From Porphyromonadaceae bacterium UBA7572 (lineage in GTDB: Bacteria > Bacteroidota > Bacteroidia > Bacteroidales > Muribaculaceae): 44,523 bases of DNA. The notes below the pieces were generated by a model, which worked only from the letters and a program-made list of their open reading frames with translations, was not told the origin of the DNA and searched no databases. Both the position numbers and the translations under genes were made by a program. The DNA lies in contig DLLC01000025.1 of assembly GCA_002476625.1 (NCBI GenBank), positions 16,234-60,756 of the forward strand. The letters run 5' to 3'. Below, one piece after another: positions 6,833-14,605 of the stretch (position 1 is its first letter; every line of letters begins with the position of its first letter).

Positions 6833-7255
6833 ATGAGCAACTTCAAAAGCAACGGTCATATGAACGCATTATCAAAGAAAATTGCAGCCTTCGCCATACT
6901 GCTGGTATGCGCGCTCTCATTCGGCGACTTCTCCGCAAGCGCCGGTATTCCATCTATTCCCCGCAAGACTACCGTCAAGAAACGCTCTTCATCACGCGTG
7001 GTGTGGGGCACAGAATACGACTGGCTGTCACGGCAGTATGTCACCTACTCCGATATTCGCTATTTAGACCGTGGACAGGTGCGCGTGCTGAAAAACTCCA
7101 TCTACGCTCGCCATGGCTACATTTTCCGCGACTCGGCACTCCGCGCCTATTTCAACAGCCTCTACTGGTATCGCGGCTACCGCAAGTCGGTGCCCAGTAA
7201 AGAATTGAACAAGGTGGAGCAATACAATATTGAGTTTCTCCGCCGTTATGAATAG
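6833..7255 (+). CDS. Secreted YARHG-domain protein
   Basis: 140 aa. The N-terminus is a signal peptide ending near SASA (if translation starts at the second ATG, 6860, the peptide is more typical). The mature part carries a YARHG domain, named for the YARHG motif seen here as IYARHGYIF, followed by the usual aromatic-rich tail (YFNSLYWYRGY, then KLN-type EQYNIEFLRRYE). YARHG domains are extracytoplasmic and frequently sit with peptidases or cell-wall proteins; the molecular role is not known. The stop codon overlaps the start of the downstream M15 peptidase by 8 bp, so the two are coupled and probably act together in the periplasm. Confidence 0.8.
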   Translation: MSNFKSNGHMNALSKKIAAFAILLVCALSFGDFSASAGIPSIPRKTTVKKRSSSRVVWGTEYDWLSRQYVTYSDIRYLDRGQVRVLKNSIYARHGYIFRDSALRAYFNSLYWYRGYRKSVPSKELNKVEQYNIEFLRRYE

Positions 7256-8015
7256 GGCACTGCTCGCTATTTTCTTGCTTGTGAGCTTTACAGCGGCAGC
7301 GACAGCACCCACTGGCAAGGTCACGCCTGCTATACCCTTTGGGGCGAAAGCGCTGATGAAAGCCTATCCTGACTTCGTGAAGGGCTACGAGTCTGGCTAC
7401 CTGCTGATGAGCGACGGCACAAGAATCCTCTACGACGACGGCAAGAAAAAGACGTTTGAGGAGCGCCTGAACAACGCCGACCCAGAGGATATGTTCCATA
7501 TCGCCTACGACCGGAGCAACTGGCACCCCGGCTACCTGCACGACCCCGGGCGCATTCGCTGCGAGGCTCTCTACAAAAAAATGTATGGCACGAGTGCCGC
7601 TGCGGTGCAGAAAAGGCTTGTGACGGTGAAATGGTTTGGGCAGAATGTGCGCTTCACCAAAGTGAACGGCGCAGCCGACGCCCTGCGGAAAGTGGCGGCT
7701 GAAATCGCACGTCACCCCGAACTGAGAAAATATGTGAAGTCAAGCGGATCGTTTTACTGGCGAAATGTGCGCTTTGCCAAACGCTTGAGTGCGCACTCCT
7801 ACGGAATGACCATCGACATTGCCGTGGCAAAAAGCGACTACTGGGGTTGGAAGACAAAAAACCACAGCGAGACCACTAAAGGCATTCCCTACTGCAACAA
7901 ATTTCCACGCCTCCTGGTGGAAATATTCGAGAGCCACGGGTTCGTGTGGGGCGGACGCTGGTATCATTACGACACCATGCACTTTGAATACCGCCCGGAA
8001 TTTTTCGTGAAATAA
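7248..8015 (+). CDS. M15-family peptidase (D-Ala-D-Ala carboxypeptidase / L,D-endopeptidase-like)
   Basis: 255 aa from ATG 7248, which overlaps the upstream stop. Signal peptide about 1-18. The zinc site of the M15 (VanY/LAS) fold is visible as SAHSYGMTID (SxHxxGxxxD) and, near the C-terminus, WYHYDTMHFEYRPE with the catalytic and metal His. These periplasmic enzymes cleave peptide bonds in peptidoglycan stems; whether this is a carboxypeptidase or endopeptidase cannot be read. The N-terminal half (about 20-110) is the usual upstream extension of Bacteroidetes members. Coupled to the YARHG gene. Confidence 0.85.
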   Translation: MNRALLAIFLLVSFTAAATAPTGKVTPAIPFGAKALMKAYPDFVKGYESGYLLMSDGTRILYDDGKKKTFEERLNNADPEDMFHIAYDRSNWHPGYLHDPGRIRCEALYKKMYGTSAAAVQKRLVTVKWFGQNVRFTKVNGAADALRKVAAEIARHPELRKYVKSSGSFYWRNVRFAKRLSAHSYGMTIDIAVAKSDYWGWKTKNHSETTKGIPYCNKFPRLLVEIFESHGFVWGGRWYHYDTMHFEYRPEFFVK

Positions 8016-8021
8016 GCAATC

Positions 8022-8040
8022 CCACCATCATCAATGGTGG
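8022..8040. repeat. Small inverted repeat between convergent genes
   Basis: CCACCAT-5 nt-ATGGTGG, a 7-bp perfect stem just after the M15 stop. No U-tract follows on either strand, so its role as a terminator is weak. Confidence 0.3.
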
Positions 8041-8082
8041 CCATTGCAGCCATTGTGCGCACCGCACACGGCAAAAAGAATG

Positions 8083-8649
8083 TCACTTCTCCTCTGGTTT
8101 CATCGCCTCCAGCGAGCCTACCACCTTCTCCACAATGGGAGCGTAGGAATTGGTGAATTGTGAAGGATAAGTGGCAAGCACCGTCACAAACGCACCATCC
8201 ACCTCCATCACCTTACGGGTGTACACATTGCCATGAGCGTCTTTGCCAGAAAGCACAAACCAGTTGGCCTTCTGCACTTGAAGCGTGTCGGTGCCACTCT
8301 TGGCTGCGGCAAAAGCGTGCTTGATGTCGGTGTTACCAAGCTCGTCGTACTCACCATACACCGTGACGGTAAGCTCATGGTTGGAGAACATACGCCCGTC
8401 GCCATTGGCTGGAGCCTCGCCCTTGTCGAGAAACGAGGGATACTGGCAGCGAAATGCAAAACGCGGGTTCACATACTCCACAAAATAGAAGTCGTCGGGC
8501 ACCTTTGAGCCTGTTTTCACTTCAAGCAACGTAGTGTCGAGTGCTTCCGAGCTTTGTTCAGAGCTCGATGCCTCTTGCTTGCCACCGCCATTACAAGCCA
8601 CCATGGCAAGCAATATCAGCGGAGCTAAAAATTTCAGTTTCATATTCAT
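8083..8649 (-). CDS. Uncharacterised lipoprotein
   Basis: 188 aa from ATG 8649 (ATG 8643 is equally possible). A short signal ends in a lipobox LAMVAC, followed by a Gly/Ser/Glu-rich tether, so it is a lipidated envelope protein. The mature domain (about 50-180) contains VEYVNPRFAFRCQYPSFL and later KVMEVDGAFVTVLATYP, and resembles in general shape the PsbP/Mog1-type domains often found in lipoproteins, but I do not recognise a named family. It is transcribed away from the M15 peptidase and preceded by the terminator of the PCMD gene, so it is probably monocistronic. Confidence 0.75.
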   Translation of the reverse strand: MNMKLKFLAPLILLAMVACNGGGKQEASSSEQSSEALDTTLLEVKTGSKVPDDFYFVEYVNPRFAFRCQYPSFLDKGEAPANGDGRMFSNHELTVTVYGEYDELGNTDIKHAFAAAKSGTDTLQVQKANWFVLSGKDAHGNVYTRKVMEVDGAFVTVLATYPSQFTNSYAPIVEKVVGSLEAMKPEEK

Positions 8650-8703
8650 GTGATGTTTATTTTTATGCAATATTAGCTAAAAACGCCGACATATCCCACA
8701 CCA

Positions 8704-8753
8704 TTCACTAAAAAAGTGGATTTTCCACATTTCACTTGTAGAAAATCCACTTT
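8704..8753 (-). terminator. Intrinsic terminator of the PCMD gene (minus strand)
   Basis: Perfect 12-bp stem, 8713-8724 with 8742-8753. Read on the minus strand it is followed by a run of six T (plus-strand A tract at 8710-8715). Confidence 0.7.
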
Positions 8754-8811
8754 CACGCAAGGCTTCGCCAGAGGTGACGGGCGTGGCGCCGTCGTGTATC
8801 TCTCGTTGCGA

Positions 8812-9765
8812 TCAATGAACAAACGCCACGTTGTCAACCCACAGTGTCATACCCACTGTGCCCACATAGGCTGTGCCACAGCCGCTGGAGAGCATCACCA
8901 CTGCATGGGTAGGCTTTGTGCCCACTGGCGCCCATTTCTCTTCAATCACAGGCTTCATCTTGCCTTTGGAATTGCGGGCATAATAGCTTTTTTCCTTTGA
9001 GATCAAACCCATGAACGACTTGTAGCCGGCATGGCGGCGAATGTCGCCATACCAGATGGGAATGCGGTGCTTGTTCACCCAGCCCATAGTGGTCTTGCCA
9101 AAGCGCTCACGGCCAGTGCCCACACGCTCGGCGTGGATATTTCCTTTAGCGTCTTCCCAGCGGCGCTGCAGCAGCACAAACACCTCGGCATTGTCGCGTC
9201 CGCTCATCTTCTTCTTGCTGCCGAAGCCACTGGAGTAGATGGGTGCGCCAGCAGGCGCCACCAGACGATAGTCGAACTGGAGGAATTTAGGGGTCTTGGT
9301 GTAGGGCATACCCATATCCATCTTGCTGTATGGGTTCTTGGTGCTGCTCACAGGCTCAAGCATGCTGCCCAAGAATATGGTGCCCGACACCAGCACATCC
9401 ATATTGATGATGCCAGCCGCCTTCACATGCTCAAGCATGGTGGTGAGCTTGGCGCATCGGCCCGCGCCGTGCTTGTCGGGGAAAACGGCGTTGCTGGTCT
9501 TCACCACGCCCATCACCTTAGCCATCACATTGCTGGTGCCCCAGTGCGAGCCGCCCATATTATGATATGCCTTTGCTCCGTTCACTGTGGCATTTGGCGC
9601 AATCTCGTACACCTTCTTGGTGGCGCCGCCAATCACGCCCGACTCCTTAATCACACGGGTGACCCAATTCTCGAAATCGCCAAATTTGATTGGCTCCACT
9701 TTCTCTGCCTTCACATTAAAGGCCAAGATGGCAATCGTAGCCATCATAAGAGTGAATTTTCTCAT
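8812..9765 (-). CDS. Secreted PCMD-domain protein
   Basis: 317 aa with a signal peptide (about 1-20, ending VKA). The mature protein matches the PCMD (putative carbohydrate metabolism domain) pattern: FGDFENWVTRVI at the start, GSHWGTSNVMAKV in the middle, GAGRCAKLTTM and a MLEPV segment, and a C-terminal jelly-roll-like stretch ending MTLWVDNVAFV. PCMD proteins are exported and associate with glycan or surface functions in Bacteroidetes, but no reaction is established. It is flanked by its own terminator and lies 89 bp downstream of the DUF2851 gene. Periplasmic or surface location expected. Confidence 0.8.
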   Translation of the reverse strand: MRKFTLMMATIAILAFNVKAEKVEPIKFGDFENWVTRVIKESGVIGGATKKVYEIAPNATVNGAKAYHNMGGSHWGTSNVMAKVMGVVKTSNAVFPDKHGAGRCAKLTTMLEHVKAAGIINMDVLVSGTIFLGSMLEPVSSTKNPYSKMDMGMPYTKTPKFLQFDYRLVAPAGAPIYSSGFGSKKKMSGRDNAEVFVLLQRRWEDAKGNIHAERVGTGRERFGKTTMGWVNKHRIPIWYGDIRRHAGYKSFMGLISKEKSYYARNSKGKMKPVIEEKWAPVGTKPTHAVVMLSSGCGTAYVGTVGMTLWVDNVAFVH

Positions 9766-9854
9766 TTTTCAAAAAATGTTTTTCTCGTTATATTTTACAG
9801 TTTTTATATATTCGATTACACAAAGTCATTTAGTCAGTGTGAGCCGCCACCTGT

Positions 9855-11141
9855 TCACTCCCCCACATGCGCCGCCTGGCTCAGCAGGTGATGCCCGATT
9901 TTGCAGTAGATGCACTTCTTAGCCTCGCAATACTCGCGCTTCAGCTGCACCAGTGCCTGCGAAGTGAGCGCGTCGGGGCACTCAATGCCACAGCCCACGA
10001 AGTGCGTGACGATGGAGTTGTTCTCTGGTCGCAGGTCCTCCAGCAGGCGAATGGCCTTGTCGGTCATTTCGTAATTGTCGGTGAGCTCGCCATAGGCGTA
10101 GAGCAGTGGCGCCACGGTGTTGATGAGCACAATATCTACCGACCGCCTGCTCAATGTGGCGGAGGTGCGCCCGTTGGGCTTTCCAAACGTGTAGTGCGTG
10201 GTCCAGTAGCCGCTCAGCTCCACATCAAAGAGCCGGCGCATATCCTTCTCGCCATCGGCCTCTAAAATACGGCTCATCAGCCTAAAGCCACCCTCCACAC
10301 ACCGCGCGAGCATGGCAATGCGGCGATATGGGAAATTCTGCGGACGGATGCGGAAGAGTTTCCACGCCTCCTGCTCCATAGGCGTGAGCTGGAATTTATG
10401 GGCGAGAAACGCATACTCCGTGCAGAGCTGGCTATAATACCCATCCATTCCGGGCCGCTGTGGCTCAAGCATACCGGCCTGCCCGAAAAGCAGAGCCTCT
10501 ATTTGCAGAATGGAGTCGCTGTGCTTGCCAAGCAGGCGAAGCGGTGTGCGCCGGGCCAGTCGCTCAAAGGCGTCGTTGTTGATGCCGAAACCGAAATTTC
10601 GCGCGAGTGTCACATAGCACACGTCCTCCCAGCTGCCGTTGAAGCTCTCGAGCAAGTGGCGGATTCGCTCCACCTTGCCATGCAGCCGCTCAAAGGCCAG
10701 GCGTTCCACCCACTCCACTATGGTGAGGTGCGGCACCTGCCTGATTCTGGAGGCGCAAGGCACTTCGCGGGTGGCATTTACCAACGCCGCATAGTCGGTG
10801 CTGAACTGCGGCGACACCTCCAGCACCATCTGCGGAATCAGCTCCCCGTTGGTGCGGCGCACGGGTGCATCGTCCTTAGCCACCACATGCAGAATCACGC
10901 TGTCGTAGGCCTTGTCAGTGTCATGCCCATGCCGCCTCCAGTCGGTGGCGCGGTAGTGGATTTCCACATTGCCCACCCACATACGGCCGTCGATCTCCAC
11001 CTTGGCGTTGAAGAAGTCTGGTCCTGCATCTGTATTAAGCAGTCCAGGGTCCACCACCCTCACCTTCTTCCCGGTGTTGGTGACCATATTCTCCGACCGC
11101 CACAGCCGGTGCTGCCACACATATTGCATCAATTGCTCCAT
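9855..11141 (-). CDS. DUF2851 family protein
   Basis: 428 aa from the internal ATG at 11141 (MEQLMQYVWQ). It matches the DUF2851 family widespread in Bacteroidetes: WRSENM, VDPGLLNTDAGPDFFNAKV and VGNVEIHYRATDW near the N-terminus, where the conserved Asp/Glu and W-G-N-V-E-I-H pattern recalls nuclease-like active sites; and a Cys-rich C-terminal tail (ECPDAL, CEAKKCIYC) that probably binds metal. Cytoplasmic, function unknown. It lies upstream of tRNA-Phe in the transcribed sense only by position; the tRNA has its own terminator. Confidence 0.9.
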   Translation of the reverse strand: MEQLMQYVWQHRLWRSENMVTNTGKKVRVVDPGLLNTDAGPDFFNAKVEIDGRMWVGNVEIHYRATDWRRHGHDTDKAYDSVILHVVAKDDAPVRRTNGELIPQMVLEVSPQFSTDYAALVNATREVPCASRIRQVPHLTIVEWVERLAFERLHGKVERIRHLLESFNGSWEDVCYVTLARNFGFGINNDAFERLARRTPLRLLGKHSDSILQIEALLFGQAGMLEPQRPGMDGYYSQLCTEYAFLAHKFQLTPMEQEAWKLFRIRPQNFPYRRIAMLARCVEGGFRLMSRILEADGEKDMRRLFDVELSGYWTTHYTFGKPNGRTSATLSRRSVDIVLINTVAPLLYAYGELTDNYEMTDKAIRLLEDLRPENNSIVTHFVGCGIECPDALTSQALVQLKREYCEAKKCIYCKIGHHLLSQAAHVGE

Positions 11142-11298
11142 AAGCGCACTTAACAAACTGCGAAGTTACTCATTTTTCAGCTAATAGATGATGCGTCCTT
11201 GCCTTATTATACTTTTTTGACTAACTTTCACCCCATTTCCACCAATCATGCACCAAGAAGAGACACATGCCATGATTGGCCAAAGCCCATGCCTACAA

Positions 11299-11338
11299 CA
11301 AAAAAAATCCCTCGAGCGGGATTCCGCTTAAGGGATTT
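11299..11338 (-). terminator. Intrinsic terminator after tRNA-Phe (minus strand)
   Basis: Stem AAATCCCT...AGGGATTT (11305-11312 with 11331-11338) with an inner GAGCGG/CCGCTT stem. On the minus strand it is followed by a run of T (A tract 11299-11307). Confidence 0.75.
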
Positions 11339-11341
11339 CTG

Positions 11342-11414
11342 TGGTACCACCAGGAATCGAACCGGGGACACAAGGATTTTCAGTCCTTTGCTCTACCAAC
11401 TGAGCTATGGCACC
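11342..11414 (-). tRNA. tRNA-Phe (GAA)
   Basis: 73 nt without encoded CCA. Cloverleaf on the minus strand: acceptor GGTGCCA/TGGTACC (one G-U), D-stem GCTC/GAGC, anticodon stem AAGGA/TCCTT with loop CTGAAAA giving anticodon GAA, T-loop TTCGATT. One mismatch in the T-stem (C51-U63). Discriminator base A73. Confidence 0.97.
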
Positions 11415-11435
11415 ATTGTTGCTGAATTGCGAGTG

Positions 11436-11466
11436 CAAAGTTATAGCTTTTTCCATTATCCACCAA
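11436..11466 (-). promoter_or_regulatory. Promoter of tRNA-Phe
   Basis: On the minus strand: -7 TAACTTTG (11436-11443), 20-bp spacer, -33 TTG (11464-11466). Both elements and the spacing fit the Bacteroidetes housekeeping promoter. Confidence 0.75.
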
Positions 11467-11588
11467 ATTTTTTCGCAACATTTTTCTTCAGAATTACAGC
11501 ATAAATCGATAACACACTCACTATCTGAATATTAAAAATAACATATATTTCTCCTCAAGGATTACATATCCACACGTTTTTTAAAGAA

Positions 11589-11600
11589 TTTGCGCGCAAA
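11589..11600. promoter_or_regulatory. 12-bp palindrome in a 306-bp AT-rich intergenic region
   Basis: TTTGCGCGCAAA is a perfect palindrome 38 bp upstream of the -7 box of the next gene, so it could be an operator. Apart from this and the promoters at either end, the stretch 11415-11720 is AT-rich and shows no gene. Confidence 0.25.
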
Positions 11601-11638
11601 AACATTTAAAAAAATATGAATATATAAAAGTATATGTG

Positions 11639-11646
11639 TAATTTTG
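11639..11646 (+). promoter_or_regulatory. -7 box for the triple-repeat exoprotein
   Basis: TAATTTTG, 74 bp before the ATG at 11721. No TTG 20 bp upstream; the region upstream is AT-rich. Confidence 0.45.
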
Positions 11647-11720
11647 CGCATATAATGCCGTAATATGTGCGTATACACAATACTGACTAACAATATAAAA
11701 CAACTTAATTTATAACCAAC

Positions 11721-14318
11721 ATGAACAGATTTTTTACACTCTTAGCGATGTGTGTGCTGGCAATAGGCACGGCCTTTGCCGATGAAACCACCATCGTGTT
11801 TGAAAACCTGTATCAGTCTGACAAGACTGTGCAGCCAGCCACCCCAGTATCTTTTGGGGCTTTCTCGTTCTCGTTTGAGAAAGGCAACTCTGGCACACAA
11901 CCAGCCTACTTCATTTCCACCTCCACCTCTGCTCCCGCAAAAGAGATGCGCCTATATGGTGGACCAAAGGCTTCTCCACTCGACGGCAACACAATGACTG
12001 TGACCGCCACCACAGCTATGACCAAGATGGTGTTTGACGGCGGATCCAACTTCTCTTCAAAATGGGTTGAAGTGAAAGCTTCTGAGGGTACAGTAGAATT
12101 CAACACCTCCACTCGCGTGCTCACTTGGACGGGAAATGCCTCATCTGTCACCTTCACCGTGTATAGCAACGCTTCCACCTCCGGACAATGGCGCTTTGCC
12201 AAAGCCACCATCACCACTGGCGCAGCTGGCGAGGTGACTGTGAGCAAGCCCACATTCAGCCGTGCCGCCGGCACTTTCTACAGCCCATTCAACCTGGAGC
12301 TAAGGACTGCCACCACTGGCGCAGACATCTACTACACCACCGACGGCACCGACCCCACCACCGCATCGGCAAAATACAGCGCGCCTATCGCCATATCCAG
12401 ATCTGCCACTGTAGAGGCCTTCGCTGTGCTCAATGGCAAGGCAAGCGACATCGCATCAGCAGAATATGTAATGGGTGAAGCCACCGAAGTAGCCAACATT
12501 GCCGCATACCAAGCCATTGCCGACGAAACCCAAGCCGTATTCGGCAACCCAGTGACCGTGCTCGCACAAAACGGCAACAACCTCTACGTGAAAGACAACA
12601 CTGGCTACGCCCTTTTCTACGGCAACACTGGAAAGACCTTCAAGAATGGTGATGAAATCCTCGCCGGCTTCAACGGTAAGAAGACCACTTACAAGGGTGA
12701 ACCTGAGCTGAAGGTGGATGCCAACAGCGGCCTCGAAAAAGGCAGCAACACTCCCGTGGCAGCCGAAGTGATTCAAGTGAGCGACATTGCGAAAGACATG
12801 TTCGCCCACTATGTAGTCATCAAGGGCGCCACCACCTCATACCTCAACCGCACCATCACCGACAAGAGCGGCTCTGCTGGCTGCCAGAGCGGCATGGGCG
12901 GATTCTCTGCAAAGAACGACTCTGTGAACGTGGACGTTTACGGAATAGTGGGCACATGGGCCGACAAGACCACTGGCGACATCTCCTACGTGCTGCTCCC
13001 TACCGCCGTAAAGCAGGCTGGCGACACTACATCGACTGAAGGTGTGACCATCGCTGAGTACCAGACCGTGGCCAACGACACAGAAGTCACTTTCCGCAAC
13101 CCCGTGACCGTGCTCGCACAGGGCGGAGCCAACCTATGGGTGCGCGACAACACTGGCTACATGCTCGTGTATGGCAACACTGGCAAGACCTACGCTCAAG
13201 GCGATGTGATTCCTGCAGGATTCAGCGGCACCAAGGTCACCTACAATGGCGAGCCAGAGCTGAAGACTCCAAAAGGCTTCAAAGCCGCCACAGGCAAGGA
13301 GACCGTGACCCCAGAGGAACTGGCGCTCACCGATGCCAACATCAACCACGCCAACTTTGGCCACTACATCTTAGTGAAAGGCGCCACTATCAACACCTCT
13401 GCCAGCACCATCACCGACGCAGCTGGCAACTCTTTCGCCTACTTCAACAACATGTCGGCTCAGCTTCCTAAGGACCTCACAAAGAAGTACAACGTGTATG
13501 CCATCATCGGCTCACACTACAACAAGTCAACCAAAGGCACCGACTATCAGCTTCTGCCCGTCACCATCACCAACGAAGACGGCAGCGCACTGCCCGTTGA
13601 CCCCGTGGCCGACATCAATGGCCTTTACGGCCTCGCCACTGGCGTAAAGGGCATGATTTCTGATGAGCTCACCGTCATTTACCAGAACGGCAGCAACATG
13701 TGGGTGAAGGACAACGCCGGCACTTACGGCTTGGTTTACGGATATATCACCAACAAATTCGTGAACGGCGACAAAATCAAGAACCTTGTGGCCCACTGGG
13801 TTACCTACGACGGCTACAAGGAAATCATCCCCGTTGACGAAAGCGCCGTGAAGAGCGGCGAAGGCTCCCCCGTGGAAGCCGAGGAACTGGCTCTTGAGGA
13901 ACTCTCACAAGACATGGTTCACAGATATGTGACCATTCCTGGCGTAGCGCTCACCAGCACCGAAACCGCTGCCACCTACAATGGCAACGACGGCACCGTG
14001 GACATGCAAATCTACAACAAGTTCAGCAGCGACGTCACCATTCCTGAAAACCTCGCTGGCAAGACTTTCCGCGTAACCGGATTTGTGGCCATGTACAAAA
14101 ACCAGCTCCAACTCATCCCCGTAGAGGTGAAAAATGAGGCTGCAGGCTCGAAGGGCGACATCAATGGCGACGGCGCAGTAAACGCTTCCGATGTTACCGC
14201 GCTCATCAACAAGGTGCTCGGCGACGCCAACTTCGCCGACGATGCATGCGACATCAACGCCGATGGCACAGTGAACGTGAGCGACGTCACCGCACTCATC
14301 AACCTCATCCTCGAATAA
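11721..14318 (+). CDS. Secreted multidomain protein: CHB_HEX_C-like domain, three repeats, dockerin-like tail
   Basis: 865 aa. Signal peptide 1-20 (ends AFA). Residues 21-168 form a beta-sandwich-like domain; 175-250 match the chitobiase C-terminal type (ADIYYTTDGTDPT). Three similar repeats follow at about 258-430, 443-616 and 629-803, each with a VTVLAQxGxNLxVKDNTGY-like core and a PxExx...YVxIKG segment, reminiscent of the OB-fold repeats of DUF5689/DUF6359 proteins. The end (811-865) has two dockerin-type loops (DINGDGAVNASDV, DINADGTVNVSDV) that bind calcium in dockerins. No catalytic motif is visible, so it is likelier a binding or scaffold protein. Own promoter and terminator; next to a TonB receptor and a DUF5689 lipoprotein sharing its repeat type. 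Confidence 0.85.
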   Translation: MNRFFTLLAMCVLAIGTAFADETTIVFENLYQSDKTVQPATPVSFGAFSFSFEKGNSGTQPAYFISTSTSAPAKEMRLYGGPKASPLDGNTMTVTATTAMTKMVFDGGSNFSSKWVEVKASEGTVEFNTSTRVLTWTGNASSVTFTVYSNASTSGQWRFAKATITTGAAGEVTVSKPTFSRAAGTFYSPFNLELRTATTGADIYYTTDGTDPTTASAKYSAPIAISRSATVEAFAVLNGKASDIASAEYVMGEATEVANIAAYQAIADETQAVFGNPVTVLAQNGNNLYVKDNTGYALFYGNTGKTFKNGDEILAGFNGKKTTYKGEPELKVDANSGLEKGSNTPVAAEVIQVSDIAKDMFAHYVVIKGATTSYLNRTITDKSGSAGCQSGMGGFSAKNDSVNVDVYGIVGTWADKTTGDISYVLLPTAVKQAGDTTSTEGVTIAEYQTVANDTEVTFRNPVTVLAQGGANLWVRDNTGYMLVYGNTGKTYAQGDVIPAGFSGTKVTYNGEPELKTPKGFKAATGKETVTPEELALTDANINHANFGHYILVKGATINTSASTITDAAGNSFAYFNNMSAQLPKDLTKKYNVYAIIGSHYNKSTKGTDYQLLPVTITNEDGSALPVDPVADINGLYGLATGVKGMISDELTVIYQNGSNMWVKDNAGTYGLVYGYITNKFVNGDKIKNLVAHWVTYDGYKEIIPVDESAVKSGEGSPVEAEELALEELSQDMVHRYVTIPGVALTSTETAATYNGNDGTVDMQIYNKFSSDVTIPENLAGKTFRVTGFVAMYKNQLQLIPVEVKNEAAGSKGDINGDGAVNASDVTALINKVLGDANFADDACDINADGTVNVSDVTALINLILE

Positions 14319-14372
14319 GGATAATTTCCCCACATAGCGCACACAAGACGAGTGCGCGCGCACATCATAACC

Positions 14373-14414
14373 AGCACCCACAAGGCTCCACGCCCTGTGG
14401 GTGCTTTTGCTTTT
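14373..14414 (+). terminator. Intrinsic terminator of the triple-repeat exoprotein gene
   Basis: Stem AGCACCCACA/TGTGGGTGCT (14373-14382, 14396-14405) followed by TTTGCTTTT. Confidence 0.75.
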
Positions 14415-14507
14415 CTTTGCACCATTATCTGCATCCTCTTTTTTGTGGAAAAAGAATAAATCAGCATAATTGTGAGGCACTTTCGTGAAAATATGAAAAA
14501 AAAACAC

Positions 14508-14515
14508 TAATTTTG
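14508..14515 (+). promoter_or_regulatory. -7 box for the TonB receptor operon
   Basis: TAATTTTG, 90 bp before the ATG at 14606. The -33 region is poor (TTTCGTG near 14481-14487). Confidence 0.5.
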
Positions 14516-14605
14516 GAAATTGCTACCTATTGGCATGACTACAAAAAAATTAAAGCGGGTAATTTATTTCTCGAACAAAATTTAACAACACTAATACATT
14601 CATCT

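Noticed and set aside
11199..11504. 101-aa ORF across tRNA-Phe
   Set aside because: It reads through the tRNA and its terminator and has no protein signature.
12545..13800. Repeat array of a mobile element
   Set aside because: The similarity is between protein repeats of one gene, not DNA-level duplication with ends or a transposase.
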